Source of the DNA: an uncultured Paracoccaceae bacterium
Lineage (GTDB): Bacteria; Pseudomonadota; Alphaproteobacteria; Rhodobacterales; Rhodobacteraceae
DNA: 64,000 bases
Direction: 5' to 3'
NCBI GenBank assembly: GCA_934500835.1
Contig: CAKSTR010000013.1
Span: 1 to 64,000 of the forward strand
Position numbers and translations under genes: made by a program. The notes beneath the pieces are model-generated. The model ran no database searches, was not told the DNA's origin, and saw only the letters and a list, made by a program, of their open reading frames with translations. This document shows positions 56,836-64,000 of this stretch, piece by piece (position 1 is the stretch's first letter; every line of letters begins with the position of its first letter).

Positions 56836-57774
56836 TCAGGGCAGGATGTTCAGCCAGACCCAGGTGGTGCCGATCGAGGCGGCGGTGGCGAACAGTACCG
56901 CCGAGGCGTTTACCCGTTTCGCCACCCCATACATATGGGCAAAGAGATAGGCGTTGACGCCCGGGGCCATCGCCGCCGTCATCACCGCAGATCGCAGGCT
57001 GGCCTGATCCAGCCCGAAGCCAAACCGGCCAAGCGTCCAGGTGATGCCGGGATGGATCACCAGAGAGGTTGCGCAGATCATCGCGATGGTGGCGCGGTCG
57101 CCGTCGGGCCGATAGCGCAGAAGGACGCCGCCAAGGCCGAAAAGGGCTGCGGGAAGCGAGGCGCGCACCATCATCTCGACCGCGTCCCAGATCGGCAGCG
57201 GCAGGGGGTTGCCCAGAAGATTGACCACGAAGCCGGTGACGATGCCGATCACGAGCGGCTGCGAGAGCACCGATTTCACGATCTGCCGTGCCAGCTTGTG
57301 CAGGGCAAGCCCGTCGCCCCGGCTGCGGGCCCATTCCATCAGGCCGATGCCGAAGGTGTAGAGCAGGGGCGCATGGATCGAGATGATGGCAAGGTTGCCG
57401 GCCAGCGCCTCGGGTCCATAGGCGCGCTCGGTGATCGGGATGCCCAGAAGAAGGGTGTTCGAGAAGCAGCAGGCAAAGCCGATGGCGATGGCGTCGGGCA
57501 GCGGCCGGCGGAAGACCAGCCTTGCGCCAAGGAAACCGGCACAGAAGGCGGCGAAGGCGCCGACGTAGAAGCTGAGCAGCAGGCCGGCGTCATAGGCGGC
57601 CGACAGGTCCAGCAGCGCGATGGAGCGGAAAAGCAGGCAGGGCAGGGCGAAGTTCTGCGCAAAGCGCATCAGCCCGTCCACGGCGTCATCGGGAAAAAGC
57701 CCGGAGCGCGCGGCGGCATAGCCGAAGCCGATCAGCAGGAAAACGGGCAGGATGACTTCGATCAGGGCGGACAT
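56836..57774 (-). CDS. AEC-family (auxin efflux carrier-type) transporter
   Basis: Ten-helix secondary transporter of the AEC/BART superfamily, whose bacterial members export organic acids such as malate or malonate. 312 residues. Family features: LPVFLLIGFGYAAARSGLF at the N-terminus, FCSNTLLLGIPI-type CFSNTLLLGIPITERAYG near residue 105, LSQPLVIGIVTGFVVNLL near residue 190 and APGVNAYLFAHMYGVA near residue 265. Substrate not readable. It is convergent with the ABC operon (39 bp between stops). Confidence 0.88.
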   Translation of the reverse strand: MSALIEVILPVFLLIGFGYAAARSGLFPDDAVDGLMRFAQNFALPCLLFRSIALLDLSAAYDAGLLLSFYVGAFAAFCAGFLGARLVFRRPLPDAIAIGFACCFSNTLLLGIPITERAYGPEALAGNLAIISIHAPLLYTFGIGLMEWARSRGDGLALHKLARQIVKSVLSQPLVIGIVTGFVVNLLGNPLPLPIWDAVEMMVRASLPAALFGLGGVLLRYRPDGDRATIAMICATSLVIHPGITWTLGRFGFGLDQASLRSAVMTAAMAPGVNAYLFAHMYGVAKRVNASAVLFATAASIGTTWVWLNILP

Positions 57775-57801
57775 CGGGCGCTTCCGGCTGTGGCGGAGGC
57801 C

Positions 57802-57860
57802 GGGGGTGTCACACCCCCCGCGACCACGGTTTCTTGAACCAGTGGCGCAACCGTGGTCGC
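57802..57860. terminator. Two adjacent hairpins between the MBL hydrolase and AEC genes
   Basis: The first, GGGGGTGT with ACACCCCC around 57802-57818, is tight. The second has perfect 12-bp arms, GCGACCACGGTT (57820-57831) and AACCGTGGTCGC (57849-57860), with a 17-nt loop. They sit between the end of the MBL gene and the start of the AEC gene on the minus strand. Confidence 0.6.
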
Positions 57861-57868
57861 ACCCCGTG

Positions 57869-57891
57869 GGATATCTGGACCAAAGTGAAGG
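57869..57891. repeat. Dispersed intergenic repeat, copy D
   Basis: GGATATCTGGACC followed by AAAGTGAAGG; 20 of 23 positions match copy C at 16529-16551. It directly borders the MBL gene stop. Confidence 0.65.
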
Positions 57892-57894
57892 CGA

Positions 57895-58698
57895 TCAGGC
57901 GAGGTTCTCGTAGGTGATCACCATGCCGTCGAAGGCGGGGCGGATGTGGGGGGGCAGTTCGGCGCAAAGGGTGTCGTGGTCCATGTCGACATGCATGTCG
58001 GTGATCACCGCGCGGTGGGGCTTGGCGCGGGCGATCCACTCCAGCGTCAGATCAAGATGGGCATGGGTCGGATGCGGCTTGCGGCGCAGCGCATCCACGA
58101 TCCAGCAATCAAGGCCCTGCAGGTGGGGCCAGGTCTCTTCAGGGATGTCCACCGCGTCGGGCAGATAGGCGAGGGGACCGATGCGGAAGCCGAGGGCGTC
58201 GGTCGAGCCGTGGTCGGCGCGGAACGGGGTGAAGGCGATCTCGCCGCCGGGGCCGGGGACGGTGAACGGCCCGTCGATGGTGTGCAGGTCCAGGATCGGC
58301 GGGTAGGGGCTGCCGGCGGGCTGGACGAAGGCATAGCCGAAGCGGCCGAGCAGCGCCTCTTGTGTCGGGCCGTCGGCCCAGACCGGGATGCGGCGGCGCT
58401 GGCGATAGGTCAGCTGGCGCAGGTCGTCGATCCCGTTCATGTGGTCGGCGTGGGAATGGGTATAGACGACGGCGTCCATCGCCTGCACGCCGGCATCAAG
58501 GAGCTGGTCGCGCATATCGGGCGAGGTGTCGATCAGAACCGTGGTCGTGCCCCCGCTACCGATCCGCTCCACCAGAAGCGAGCAGCGGCGGCGGCGGTTC
58601 TTGGGGTTGGCGGGATCGCAAACGCCCCACTCGCCACCGATGCGCGGCACGCCCCCCGAAGAGCCGCAGCCAAGGATGGTGAAGCGCAAGCTGGCCAT
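57895..58698 (-). CDS. MBL-fold metallohydrolase (PhnP/RNase Z-like)
   Basis: Metal-dependent phosphodiesterase-type hydrolase. 267 residues. FTILGCGSSGGVPRIGGEWG with the PhnP-like N-terminal block, metal-binding THSHADHMNGIDDLR near residue 80, FRADHGSTDALGFRIG near residue 158 and THAHLDLTLEWI near residue 218. The cysteines of GCGSSGG and VCDPANPKNRRRRCS resemble the structural zinc region of PhnP. Its ATG overlaps the tatD stop by one base (TGATG), as in many proteobacterial tatD operons. Confidence 0.9.
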   Translation of the reverse strand: MASLRFTILGCGSSGGVPRIGGEWGVCDPANPKNRRRRCSLLVERIGSGGTTTVLIDTSPDMRDQLLDAGVQAMDAVVYTHSHADHMNGIDDLRQLTYRQRRRIPVWADGPTQEALLGRFGYAFVQPAGSPYPPILDLHTIDGPFTVPGPGGEIAFTPFRADHGSTDALGFRIGPLAYLPDAVDIPEETWPHLQGLDCWIVDALRRKPHPTHAHLDLTLEWIARAKPHRAVITDMHVDMDHDTLCAELPPHIRPAFDGMVITYENLA

Positions 58699-59516
58699 CA
58701 GGCAGCCTTGCGGGCCTGAGATGCCTTCCAGAACAGCCGGTCGAAATTGGCGCTGGTGGCGGCGGCGAACTCGGCTTCGGTCACGCCGAAGACCTGCGCG
58801 CCGATGCGGGCGGTGAAGGCGGTATAGGCCGGCTCGTTGCGGCGGCCGCGATGGGGCGGCGGCGCCAGATAGGGGCTGTCGGTTTCGACGAGGATGCGCT
58901 CCAGCGGGGCCTTGGCGAAGATATCCCGCAACTCTCCGCTTTTGGGGAAGGCCGCGATGCCGGACATGGACAGGTAGAACCCCATCTCAAGCGCCGCTTC
59001 GGCCAGCCGTGCGCCCGAGGAGAAGCAGTGCATCACGCAAGGATAGGGCGCGCGGGCCATGCCTTCGGCCAGCATCGCCTCCATCTCGTCATCTGCGGCG
59101 CGGGCGTGGATGATCAGCGGCAGGCCGGTTTCCTGCGCGGCCTCGATATGGATGCGCAGCGAGTCGCGCTGTGCCGGCGCCGAGGCCGGCGTGTAATGGA
59201 AATCCAGCCCGCTTTCCCCGATGCCGACCATCCGGGGATGGCGCGCGGCGGCGACAAGATCGGCGACGGACAGGGGCGGCACTTCGCCCGCGCTCATCGG
59301 GTGGATGCCATAGGCGAAGAAGATGCCTTCGTAGGCCTCGGAGATCTCGATGGCGCGGGGCAGACGGTCGGGCTTGGTGCAGATGTGGACCATGCGGGTG
59401 ACGCCGGCGGCCCGGGCACGCGCGATGATCTGGTCCAGCTCGCCATCGAAATCGGGAAAGTCGAGGTGGCAGTGGCTGTCGACAAGCTGGGGCAGCCCCG
59501 ATTTCGACTCGGTCAT
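58698..59516 (-). CDS. tatD: TatD-family deoxyribonuclease
   Basis: Metal-dependent DNase/hydrolase of the amidohydrolase fold. 272 residues. LVDSHCHLDFPDF near residue 12 (HxH metal site), GIGESGLDFHY near residue 97, LIIHARAADDE near 135, VMHCFSSG near 160 and ILVETDSPYLAPPPHRGRRNEP near 208 are the family blocks. Start ATG 59516; a GTG precedes it. It lies 21 bp after holB in the tmk-holB-tatD operon. Confidence 0.94.
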   Translation of the reverse strand: MTESKSGLPQLVDSHCHLDFPDFDGELDQIIARARAAGVTRMVHICTKPDRLPRAIEISEAYEGIFFAYGIHPMSAGEVPPLSVADLVAAARHPRMVGIGESGLDFHYTPASAPAQRDSLRIHIEAAQETGLPLIIHARAADDEMEAMLAEGMARAPYPCVMHCFSSGARLAEAALEMGFYLSMSGIAAFPKSGELRDIFAKAPLERILVETDSPYLAPPPHRGRRNEPAYTAFTARIGAQVFGVTEAEFAAATSANFDRLFWKASQARKAA

Positions 59517-59537
59517 CACGATCTCGCTGGTAAGACG

Positions 59538-60665
59538 TCAGGGGGCGAGCCGGCCCGCCGTCTCGTCGATCTTCAGAAGGGTATCCATGAGAAGGGCGGC
59601 AGGGTCAAGGTTGACGGCCTTGCCGCGCCGTGCCCTGGCGGCAAGGTTGTGCGACAGATCGGCCCATGCCAGCGCGGCGGCCGGCGTGGGGGCAAGGCGG
59701 GCGATCAGGCGGGCCTCGTCGCGGGCAGCCTCGGGCGGGGTCTGGCCTAGGGTGCCGGCCCGGGCAAGGCGCGACAGGAAGGTGTCCAGCAGCGTCAGGA
59801 TCAGATCGAACCGGTCCGCCCCCTGCCTGCCGGCGGCGGTCTCGGCCAGCGCCAGCGCGCGCGGCCGGTCAAGGCGCGGCAGATCCGACAGAAGGCGCAG
59901 AAGGGCGGCATAGGTCTCAAGCCCTTCGGCGTTGGTCAGGCGGAACGCCTCGCCGACCGATCCCGCGGCAAGTTGCGCCAGCGGCTGACGGTCCTGCGGT
60001 TCGATCTCGCCGCCCGCCTGCACCAGCGCGTCCGACAGGTCTTCGGCGCCAAGCGGATGCAGCCGCAATTCCCGGCAGCGCGAGCGGATGGTGGGCAGAA
60101 GGCGGTTGGGCTGATGGGCGATCAGGAAGAAGAACGCGCCATGCGGCGGCTCTTCCAGCAGTTTCAGAAGCGCATTGGCGGCCGAGGGATTCATCTCGTC
60201 CGCGGCATCGACGATGGCGGTGCGGCGGCCGCCGTCGGCGGCGGACAGGGCGAAGAACGATTTCAGCTTGCGCACCTCATCCACGGTGATGACCTGGCTC
60301 AGGGCGGTGTGCTTGTCATTCGGGCCGCGGCGCAGAAGGAACATCCGCGGCTCGGCCAATGCGCGCAGGCGGCGGGCGACGGGGTGCTCCTCGGGGATGT
60401 CCAGGGTTTCGGGCGGCGGGGCGGCGAACATGCCGCCGTCGTCTTCGGGCGTGGCCAGCAGGAAACGCGACAGGCGCCAGGCCAGCGTGGCCTTGCCGAT
60501 GCCCTTCGGCCCGGTGATCAGCCAGCCGTGATGCATCCGGCCCGAGTGGTAGGCGTCAAGGAAATCGGCCTGCGCGGCGGCATGGCCGAAGAGGGTGCGG
60601 GTTTCGCGCGGGTGGGGGGCGCCCTCGATGCGGTCGGGTTCGGGAAGCAAAGCGGTTTCGGCCAT
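59538..60665 (-). CDS. holB: DNA polymerase III delta' subunit
   Basis: Clamp-loader subunit that helps open the beta clamp. 375 residues. P-loop-like GPKGIGKATLAWRL near residue 52, the SRC motif in TIRSRCRELRLHPL near residue 192, and IVDAADEMNPSAANALLKLLEEPP near residue 152 are standard for delta'/HolB. Unlike E. coli HolB, this has a lysine-containing P-loop. The helical C-terminal domain supports complex assembly. ATG at 60665, after the tmk gene (103 bp). Confidence 0.93.
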   Translation of the reverse strand: MAETALLPEPDRIEGAPHPRETRTLFGHAAAQADFLDAYHSGRMHHGWLITGPKGIGKATLAWRLSRFLLATPEDDGGMFAAPPPETLDIPEEHPVARRLRALAEPRMFLLRRGPNDKHTALSQVITVDEVRKLKSFFALSAADGGRRTAIVDAADEMNPSAANALLKLLEEPPHGAFFFLIAHQPNRLLPTIRSRCRELRLHPLGAEDLSDALVQAGGEIEPQDRQPLAQLAAGSVGEAFRLTNAEGLETYAALLRLLSDLPRLDRPRALALAETAAGRQGADRFDLILTLLDTFLSRLARAGTLGQTPPEAARDEARLIARLAPTPAAALAWADLSHNLAARARRGKAVNLDPAALLMDTLLKIDETAGRLAP

Positions 60666-60768
60666 GGCGCGACATTGCACCAGCGGGCGGGCAGGGGAAA
60701 GGGGGCAAGGGCCGGGCCGGTGGCAACGCTACCGAAGCGCGGGGCGATGCATCCTGAGGTGGCAGCCC

Positions 60769-61389
60769 TCAGCCGTTCAGATGCGGCAGCACGGTTGCCA
60801 GCACTTCGGCCGCAACCGTCTCTGCCGGCCGGTCGCCGTCGATCACGCGATAGCGCGGGAAGCGCTGCGCCAGCGCAAGAAAGCCCTCGCGCGCACGGGT
60901 CTGGAAGGCAAGGCCCATATCCTCGAACCGCATCTCATGGCCCTTGCGGGCGGTGGCGCGGGCAAGGCCGGCGGCCGGGTCCATGTCGAAAAGCAGGGTC
61001 AGATCCGGCTCCACCCCGATCATCAGGTCATGCAGCCGGTCGACCGTCGCCGTAAGATCGCCCCGGGTGATGCCCTGAAAGATCCGGGTGGAATCGGCGA
61101 AGCGGTCGCAGATCACCACTGCCCCCCGGGTCAGTGCCGGACGAATGGTCTTTTCCAGATGATCGCGGCGGGCGGCCGTAAAAAGAAGGATCTCGGTCTC
61201 GGCCGACCATCGGTCGGGGTCGCCCTCCAGCACCAGACGGCGGATTTCCTCGGCCCCCGGGCTGCCGCCCGGCTCTCGGGTCAGGACGGCATCATGGCCC
61301 CGCGTCAGCAGGCTTTGGTGCAACTGCCGGGCCTGCGTGGATTTGCCGGACCCGTCGATGCCCTCGAAGGAAAGGAACAGTCCCGCCAT
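60769..61389 (-). CDS. tmk: Thymidylate kinase
   Basis: Phosphorylates dTMP to dTDP. 206 residues, normal. P-loop FEGIDGSGKSTQARQL near residue 8, DR(Y/F) motif VICDRFADSTRIFQG near residue 95 (DRF, with F in place of the usual Y), and the lid region ATARKGHEMRFEDMG near residue 145. The ATG directly abuts the dacC stop (TGAATG), so translation is coupled. Confidence 0.95.
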   Translation of the reverse strand: MAGLFLSFEGIDGSGKSTQARQLHQSLLTRGHDAVLTREPGGSPGAEEIRRLVLEGDPDRWSAETEILLFTAARRDHLEKTIRPALTRGAVVICDRFADSTRIFQGITRGDLTATVDRLHDLMIGVEPDLTLLFDMDPAAGLARATARKGHEMRFEDMGLAFQTRAREGFLALAQRFPRYRVIDGDRPAETVAAEVLATVLPHLNG

Positions 61390-62541
61390 TCACGACGCCG
61401 GGGCGGAATCGCCCAAATAACGATCGTAAAGCGCCTTGGCCGCGGTCGAGAGCCGTCCCCCGAAACCCGCCTTGGCCACAGCGGATTCCGCCACCAGCTG
61501 CACCTGATGGTCGGGCAGACCGGGCACCTTGATGATCAGTTCTGCGACCGGAACGCCGGCTTCGACCGGCGCCATCAGCGGCCCCTTGTAGACCACCTCG
61601 GCCTGGATCTTGTCCTGCACGAGCGCGGGCACCAGAAGGCGCAGGTCGCCCGCCGGGACAAGGCCCACGGTGGCGGTCTCGCCCAGAAAGACCTCGGCCT
61701 CGGCGACGCGGACGCCGGCCTTGGCCACGGTCTTTTCGGCGAACTGGCGGAAGGCCCAGCCGACGATCCGCTCGGCCTCTTCGGCGCGGGCGGTATCGGA
61801 CGGCAGGCCGGTGATCGCGAAGATGATCCGGCGATTACCCTGTTTGGCGGACCCGACCAGCCCGTAGCCGGCCTCCGAGGTGTGGCCGGTCTTCAGCCCG
61901 TCGGCGCCGATCCCCAGCTTCAGCAGCGGGTTGCGGTTGAAACGGTTGTCGGGCGCGCGGTTCTTGTAGTCGAACTCGGTCTCGGCAAAGACGGGGTAAT
62001 ACTCGGGGAATTCCTCGATCAGCCGACGGGCGAGAATGCCCAGATCGCGCATCGACATCCGCTGCGCCGGGTCCGGCCAGCCCGAGGCATTGGCAAAGGT
62101 CGATGCCGTCATCCCGAGTGCGGGCGCGCGCTGCGTCATCTGCGTGGCAAAGGCCTCTTCGGTGCCGGCCAGCCCTTCGGCCACCACCACGCAGGCATCG
62201 TTGCCCGAGTTGATGATCATGCCGTGGATCAGCTCCTCGACCGTGGGGCGGTCGCTTTCCTGCAGGAACATGGTCGATCCGCCCATGCCCTTGGCGCGCG
62301 ACGAGACTGCGAAAGTGGTGTCCATCTGCACCCGGCCGTCGCGCAGCGCTTCGAACAGCATGTTGATCGTCATCAGCTTCGACATGCTGGCCGGCGGCAC
62401 CGGCTGATCGGCGTTCTTGTCCATCAGCACGGTATGGGTCGTGACGTCATAGACCCAGGCCGCAGTCGCCTGCGTCTCGAAGGCGCGCGCGGGCAGGGCG
62501 ACGACCAGCAGGAGAACGGCAAGATAGAGACGGTGCAGCAT
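61390..62541 (-). CDS. dacC: D-alanyl-D-alanine carboxypeptidase (PBP5/6-like)
   Basis: Periplasmic penicillin-binding protein trimming peptidoglycan stem peptides. 383 residues. Signal peptide LYLAVLLLVVALPARA. The three active-site motifs are present: S52-MSK (ASMSKLMT), SGN in NSGNDACVVVAEG near residue 110 and KTG in LKTGHTSEAGYGLVG near residue 212. The C-terminal PBP5-type beta domain runs from about 265 and ends in an amphipathic region (STAAKALYDRYLG) likely to touch the membrane. It is preceded in the operon by a SPOR lipoprotein gene (11 bp gap). Confidence 0.95.
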   Translation of the reverse strand: MLHRLYLAVLLLVVALPARAFETQATAAWVYDVTTHTVLMDKNADQPVPPASMSKLMTINMLFEALRDGRVQMDTTFAVSSRAKGMGGSTMFLQESDRPTVEELIHGMIINSGNDACVVVAEGLAGTEEAFATQMTQRAPALGMTASTFANASGWPDPAQRMSMRDLGILARRLIEEFPEYYPVFAETEFDYKNRAPDNRFNRNPLLKLGIGADGLKTGHTSEAGYGLVGSAKQGNRRIIFAITGLPSDTARAEEAERIVGWAFRQFAEKTVAKAGVRVAEAEVFLGETATVGLVPAGDLRLLVPALVQDKIQAEVVYKGPLMAPVEAGVPVAELIIKVPGLPDHQVQLVAESAVAKAGFGGRLSTAAKALYDRYLGDSAPAS

Positions 62542-62552
62542 GTGAGATCCTG

Positions 62553-63476
62553 TCACTTCAAGAGATAGGCGTCGGCAAAACCGGCCGATTTGATCTTTTT
62601 CAGCGTTGCGGCATCACCGCGGGCGATGACCGACCAGAAGGCCTTGCCCTTGGCGTTTTCCTTGCGGACCTCGGCCGAAACGCCGGCCTTGGCCAAGGTG
62701 TCGACCGCGCGCTTTGCATTGGCCTCGACCGAGAAGATGCCGATCTGGATCGGCTTGCCGCCGCCAGCGGCGGGGGCAGGGGCCGCCGGCGCCGCAGGGG
62801 CGGGTGCCGGCGCTGCCGCCGTCTTTTTGGGATCGGAGGCGTCAATGGCAGCACCCGCGACAGCCGCGGTTGCCGCGGCTTTCTTGCCGCCTTTCTTGCC
62901 CGGGGCCGCAGGTGCCGCACCCGGCGCATCCAGCGGTTTCGTCTCGACTCCGCCGGCGTCGATCGCGCCTGCCGCTGCGGGCGTTCCGCCGACGGTCTCG
63001 GCGCTGTCGAGGATGGGGGAGGTCGGCGCCACCGCGGGGGCTTCTTCCCGCCGCAGGGCGGTGACCGACAGTCTGGCCGGCGCACCTGCCAGCATGCCAA
63101 GGGCCGCTGCCGCGTCCGAAGAGATCTGCAGCTTCGGCCCCGGATTGTCACGCTCGCGCCGGAACAGCGCCCCGATGACGAACTTGCCATTCGCCGGGTT
63201 GCGCATGATCACGCGTTCGGGGTCCTTGGCATCGGGCGAGGCCACCCAGACGCCGCCGAGGCTGGGCCGTCCGTCCCAAAGCGCCTCTTCCGTGACCTGG
63301 AAGACATTGGGCGCCTCGACATCGCGGTCAACCAGCTTGGTGGATTTCTGTGTCTTCGCAGGCGCTTCGCTGCTTGCTACCGGTTTGGTGCCACTGCCCG
63401 CGCCGTCAACGCAGGCCCCAAGCGCCAGCGCAGCCGCAGAGGCCAGCAGGATAGATCCGATGGATGCCCGTGCCAT
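62553..63476 (-). CDS. SPOR-domain lipoprotein (RlpA-like context)
   Basis: 307 residues. A signal peptide with lipobox (LALGAC, cysteine near 21) indicates a lipoprotein. The middle contains FQVTEEALWDGRPSLGGVWVASP, related to RlpA-type proteins, and a long Ala/Pro/Lys-rich linker (about 160-240). A C-terminal SPOR domain (about 230-307, QIGIFSVEANAKRAVDTL, SVIARGDAATLKKIK) binds denuded septal peptidoglycan. First gene of the dacC-tmk-holB operon. GAGGG precedes the ATG. Confidence 0.87.
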   Translation of the reverse strand: MARASIGSILLASAAALALGACVDGAGSGTKPVASSEAPAKTQKSTKLVDRDVEAPNVFQVTEEALWDGRPSLGGVWVASPDAKDPERVIMRNPANGKFVIGALFRRERDNPGPKLQISSDAAAALGMLAGAPARLSVTALRREEAPAVAPTSPILDSAETVGGTPAAAGAIDAGGVETKPLDAPGAAPAAPGKKGGKKAAATAAVAGAAIDASDPKKTAAAPAPAPAAPAAPAPAAGGGKPIQIGIFSVEANAKRAVDTLAKAGVSAEVRKENAKGKAFWSVIARGDAATLKKIKSAGFADAYLLK

Positions 63477-63646
63477 TGTGCCCTCTCGTTCGCGCGGTCT
63501 TGCTGCCACGCTGATTGCCGTGCCCCAAGGTTCGCCCGGAGCCGTTCCGCTGGCATCATACGTGCCGCGAGAGGCGCTGGAAAGGGCCGAGCACCGATGC
63601 ATCCATCACGATCAGCGGATTTCCCTGCAACCGTGCTCTTTCAGAA

Positions 63647-64000
63647 TCACCCCGCTCCGCGTAACCCGTGCCGGTCGGAGGAGTGGCGGAGCGGTTTAAC
63701 GCACCGGTCTTGAAAACCGACGTGGGTGCAAGCCCACCGTGGGTTCGAATCCCACCTCCTCCGCCACTTCAGTCCCTGAGTGGGCACTGCGTTTACGCCA
63801 CTTCCCGCCACGAGCGTCTGTAGCAGCCGGGACTTCGATCCCATGATACGAACCTCGCCCTCTGCGACCTCGACGCGCTGCGCAAGCGCGCGCAGGTGGT
63901 CGCGGCGATAGCCGCCGCCTTCCAGCCGGATACGCTCGCGGGCGGTTGCGGCGAACTTGCGCAGCATCTGCGGCGTCACGGCCTTCTGCCCCGAGTTCTG
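63647..64000 (-). CDS. Serine recombinase, C-terminal end (cut by window edge) reading into tRNA-Ser
   Basis: The C-terminal part of a site-specific serine recombinase (resolvase/integrase family), entering from the right. Visible part begins QNSGQKAVTPQMLRKFAATAR, then GGGYRRDHLRALAQRVEV and VRIMGSKSRLLQTLV, the end block common to alphaproteobacterial phage/element recombinases. The frame then continues without a stop through the complement of tRNA-Ser (WDSNPR and on) to TGA at 63647. The W-R of the expected terminal KWR motif is encoded by the complement of the tRNA CCA end. The catalytic N-terminus lies outside the window. Confidence 0.75.
   Translation of the reverse strand, partial: QNSGQKAVTPQMLRKFAATARERIRLEGGGYRRDHLRALAQRVEVAEGEVRIMGSKSRLLQTLVAGSGVNAVPTQGLKWRRRWDSNPRWACTHVGFQDRCVKPLRHSSDRHGLRGAG
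63677..63766 (+). tRNA. tRNA-Ser (anticodon TGA)
   Basis: 90 nt with encoded CCA. Acceptor GGAGGAG pairs with CTCCTCC (63756-63762). The anticodon loop CTTGAAA gives TGA, reading UCA/UCG. The long variable arm GTGGGTGCAAGCCCAC and T-loop TTCGAAT fit a class II serine tRNA. The lowest anticodon-stem pair is C-A instead of C-G. A recombinase gene fragment lies immediately 3', on the opposite strand. Confidence 0.93.

Overview
The window is chromosomal DNA from a high-GC alphaproteobacterium of the Rhodobacteraceae (Rhodobacter, Gemmobacter or Paracoccus-like). The family signature comes from a SAM-II riboswitch ahead of metZ, the glyQ-DUF-glyS cluster, FolE2, an aa3-type CtaD close to a cytochrome c2 gene, and strong G/C preference at third codon positions. 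No rRNA genes, CRISPR arrays or complete insertion sequences were seen. All functional names rest on motifs and family knowledge read by eye; no database search was possible.

Layout. 1-11.4 kb: lysC (partial), purD and xseA, two tandem small secreted paralogues, an AlkB-type monooxygenase, YhhN, ftsY-yciB with another membrane protein, a TPR protein and an alpha/beta hydrolase. 11.5-18.3 kb: a promoter, SAM-II riboswitch and terminator leading into metZ, then folE2, a DUF1287 protein, trkH, and a SPOR/peptidoglycan-binding protein with a protease-like domain that has lost its triad. 18.5-24.9 kb: glyQ, a small membrane-anchored protein and glyS, translationally overlapped, then a PPDK-like gene; glyS carries an AT-richer in-frame insert. 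25-30.1 kb: a SleB/CwlJ-type hydrolase, folB-folP-glmM, and a secreted protein of unknown role. 30.1-41.8 kb: a methyltransferase and ilvC divergent from two overlapping Lrp-type regulators, then an enolase-superfamily enzyme, a class V aminotransferase, an Asp/Glu-racemase-like protein without its cysteines, a UbiH-type hydroxylase, a HAD nucleotidase, a GntR regulator and a GspE-N/GT2 fusion. 41.8-49.7 kb: carA, yqeY, a DUF2244 protein, ctaD, cycA, lipB and a large peptidoglycan-binding secreted protein.

49.9-52.2 kb is an accessory patch beside tRNA-Leu(GAG): an excisionase-like gene, a secreted EF-hand protein and a YflT-like glycine-zipper protein, followed by about 530 bp with no convincing gene. 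A four-gene polyamine-type ABC importer operon (52.3-56.8 kb) follows. The last part is a minus-strand housekeeping operon: SPOR lipoprotein, dacC, tmk, holB, tatD and an MBL-fold hydrolase.

The right edge holds tRNA-Ser(TGA) with the end of a serine recombinase reading into it from outside, so a mobile element probably begins there. Best leads for follow-up: the glyS insert, the recombinase/tRNA-Ser junction, three probable pseudoenzymes (protease-like, racemase-like, PPDK-like), the GspE-N/GT2 fusion, and a dispersed palindromic intergenic element with a GGATATTT core.
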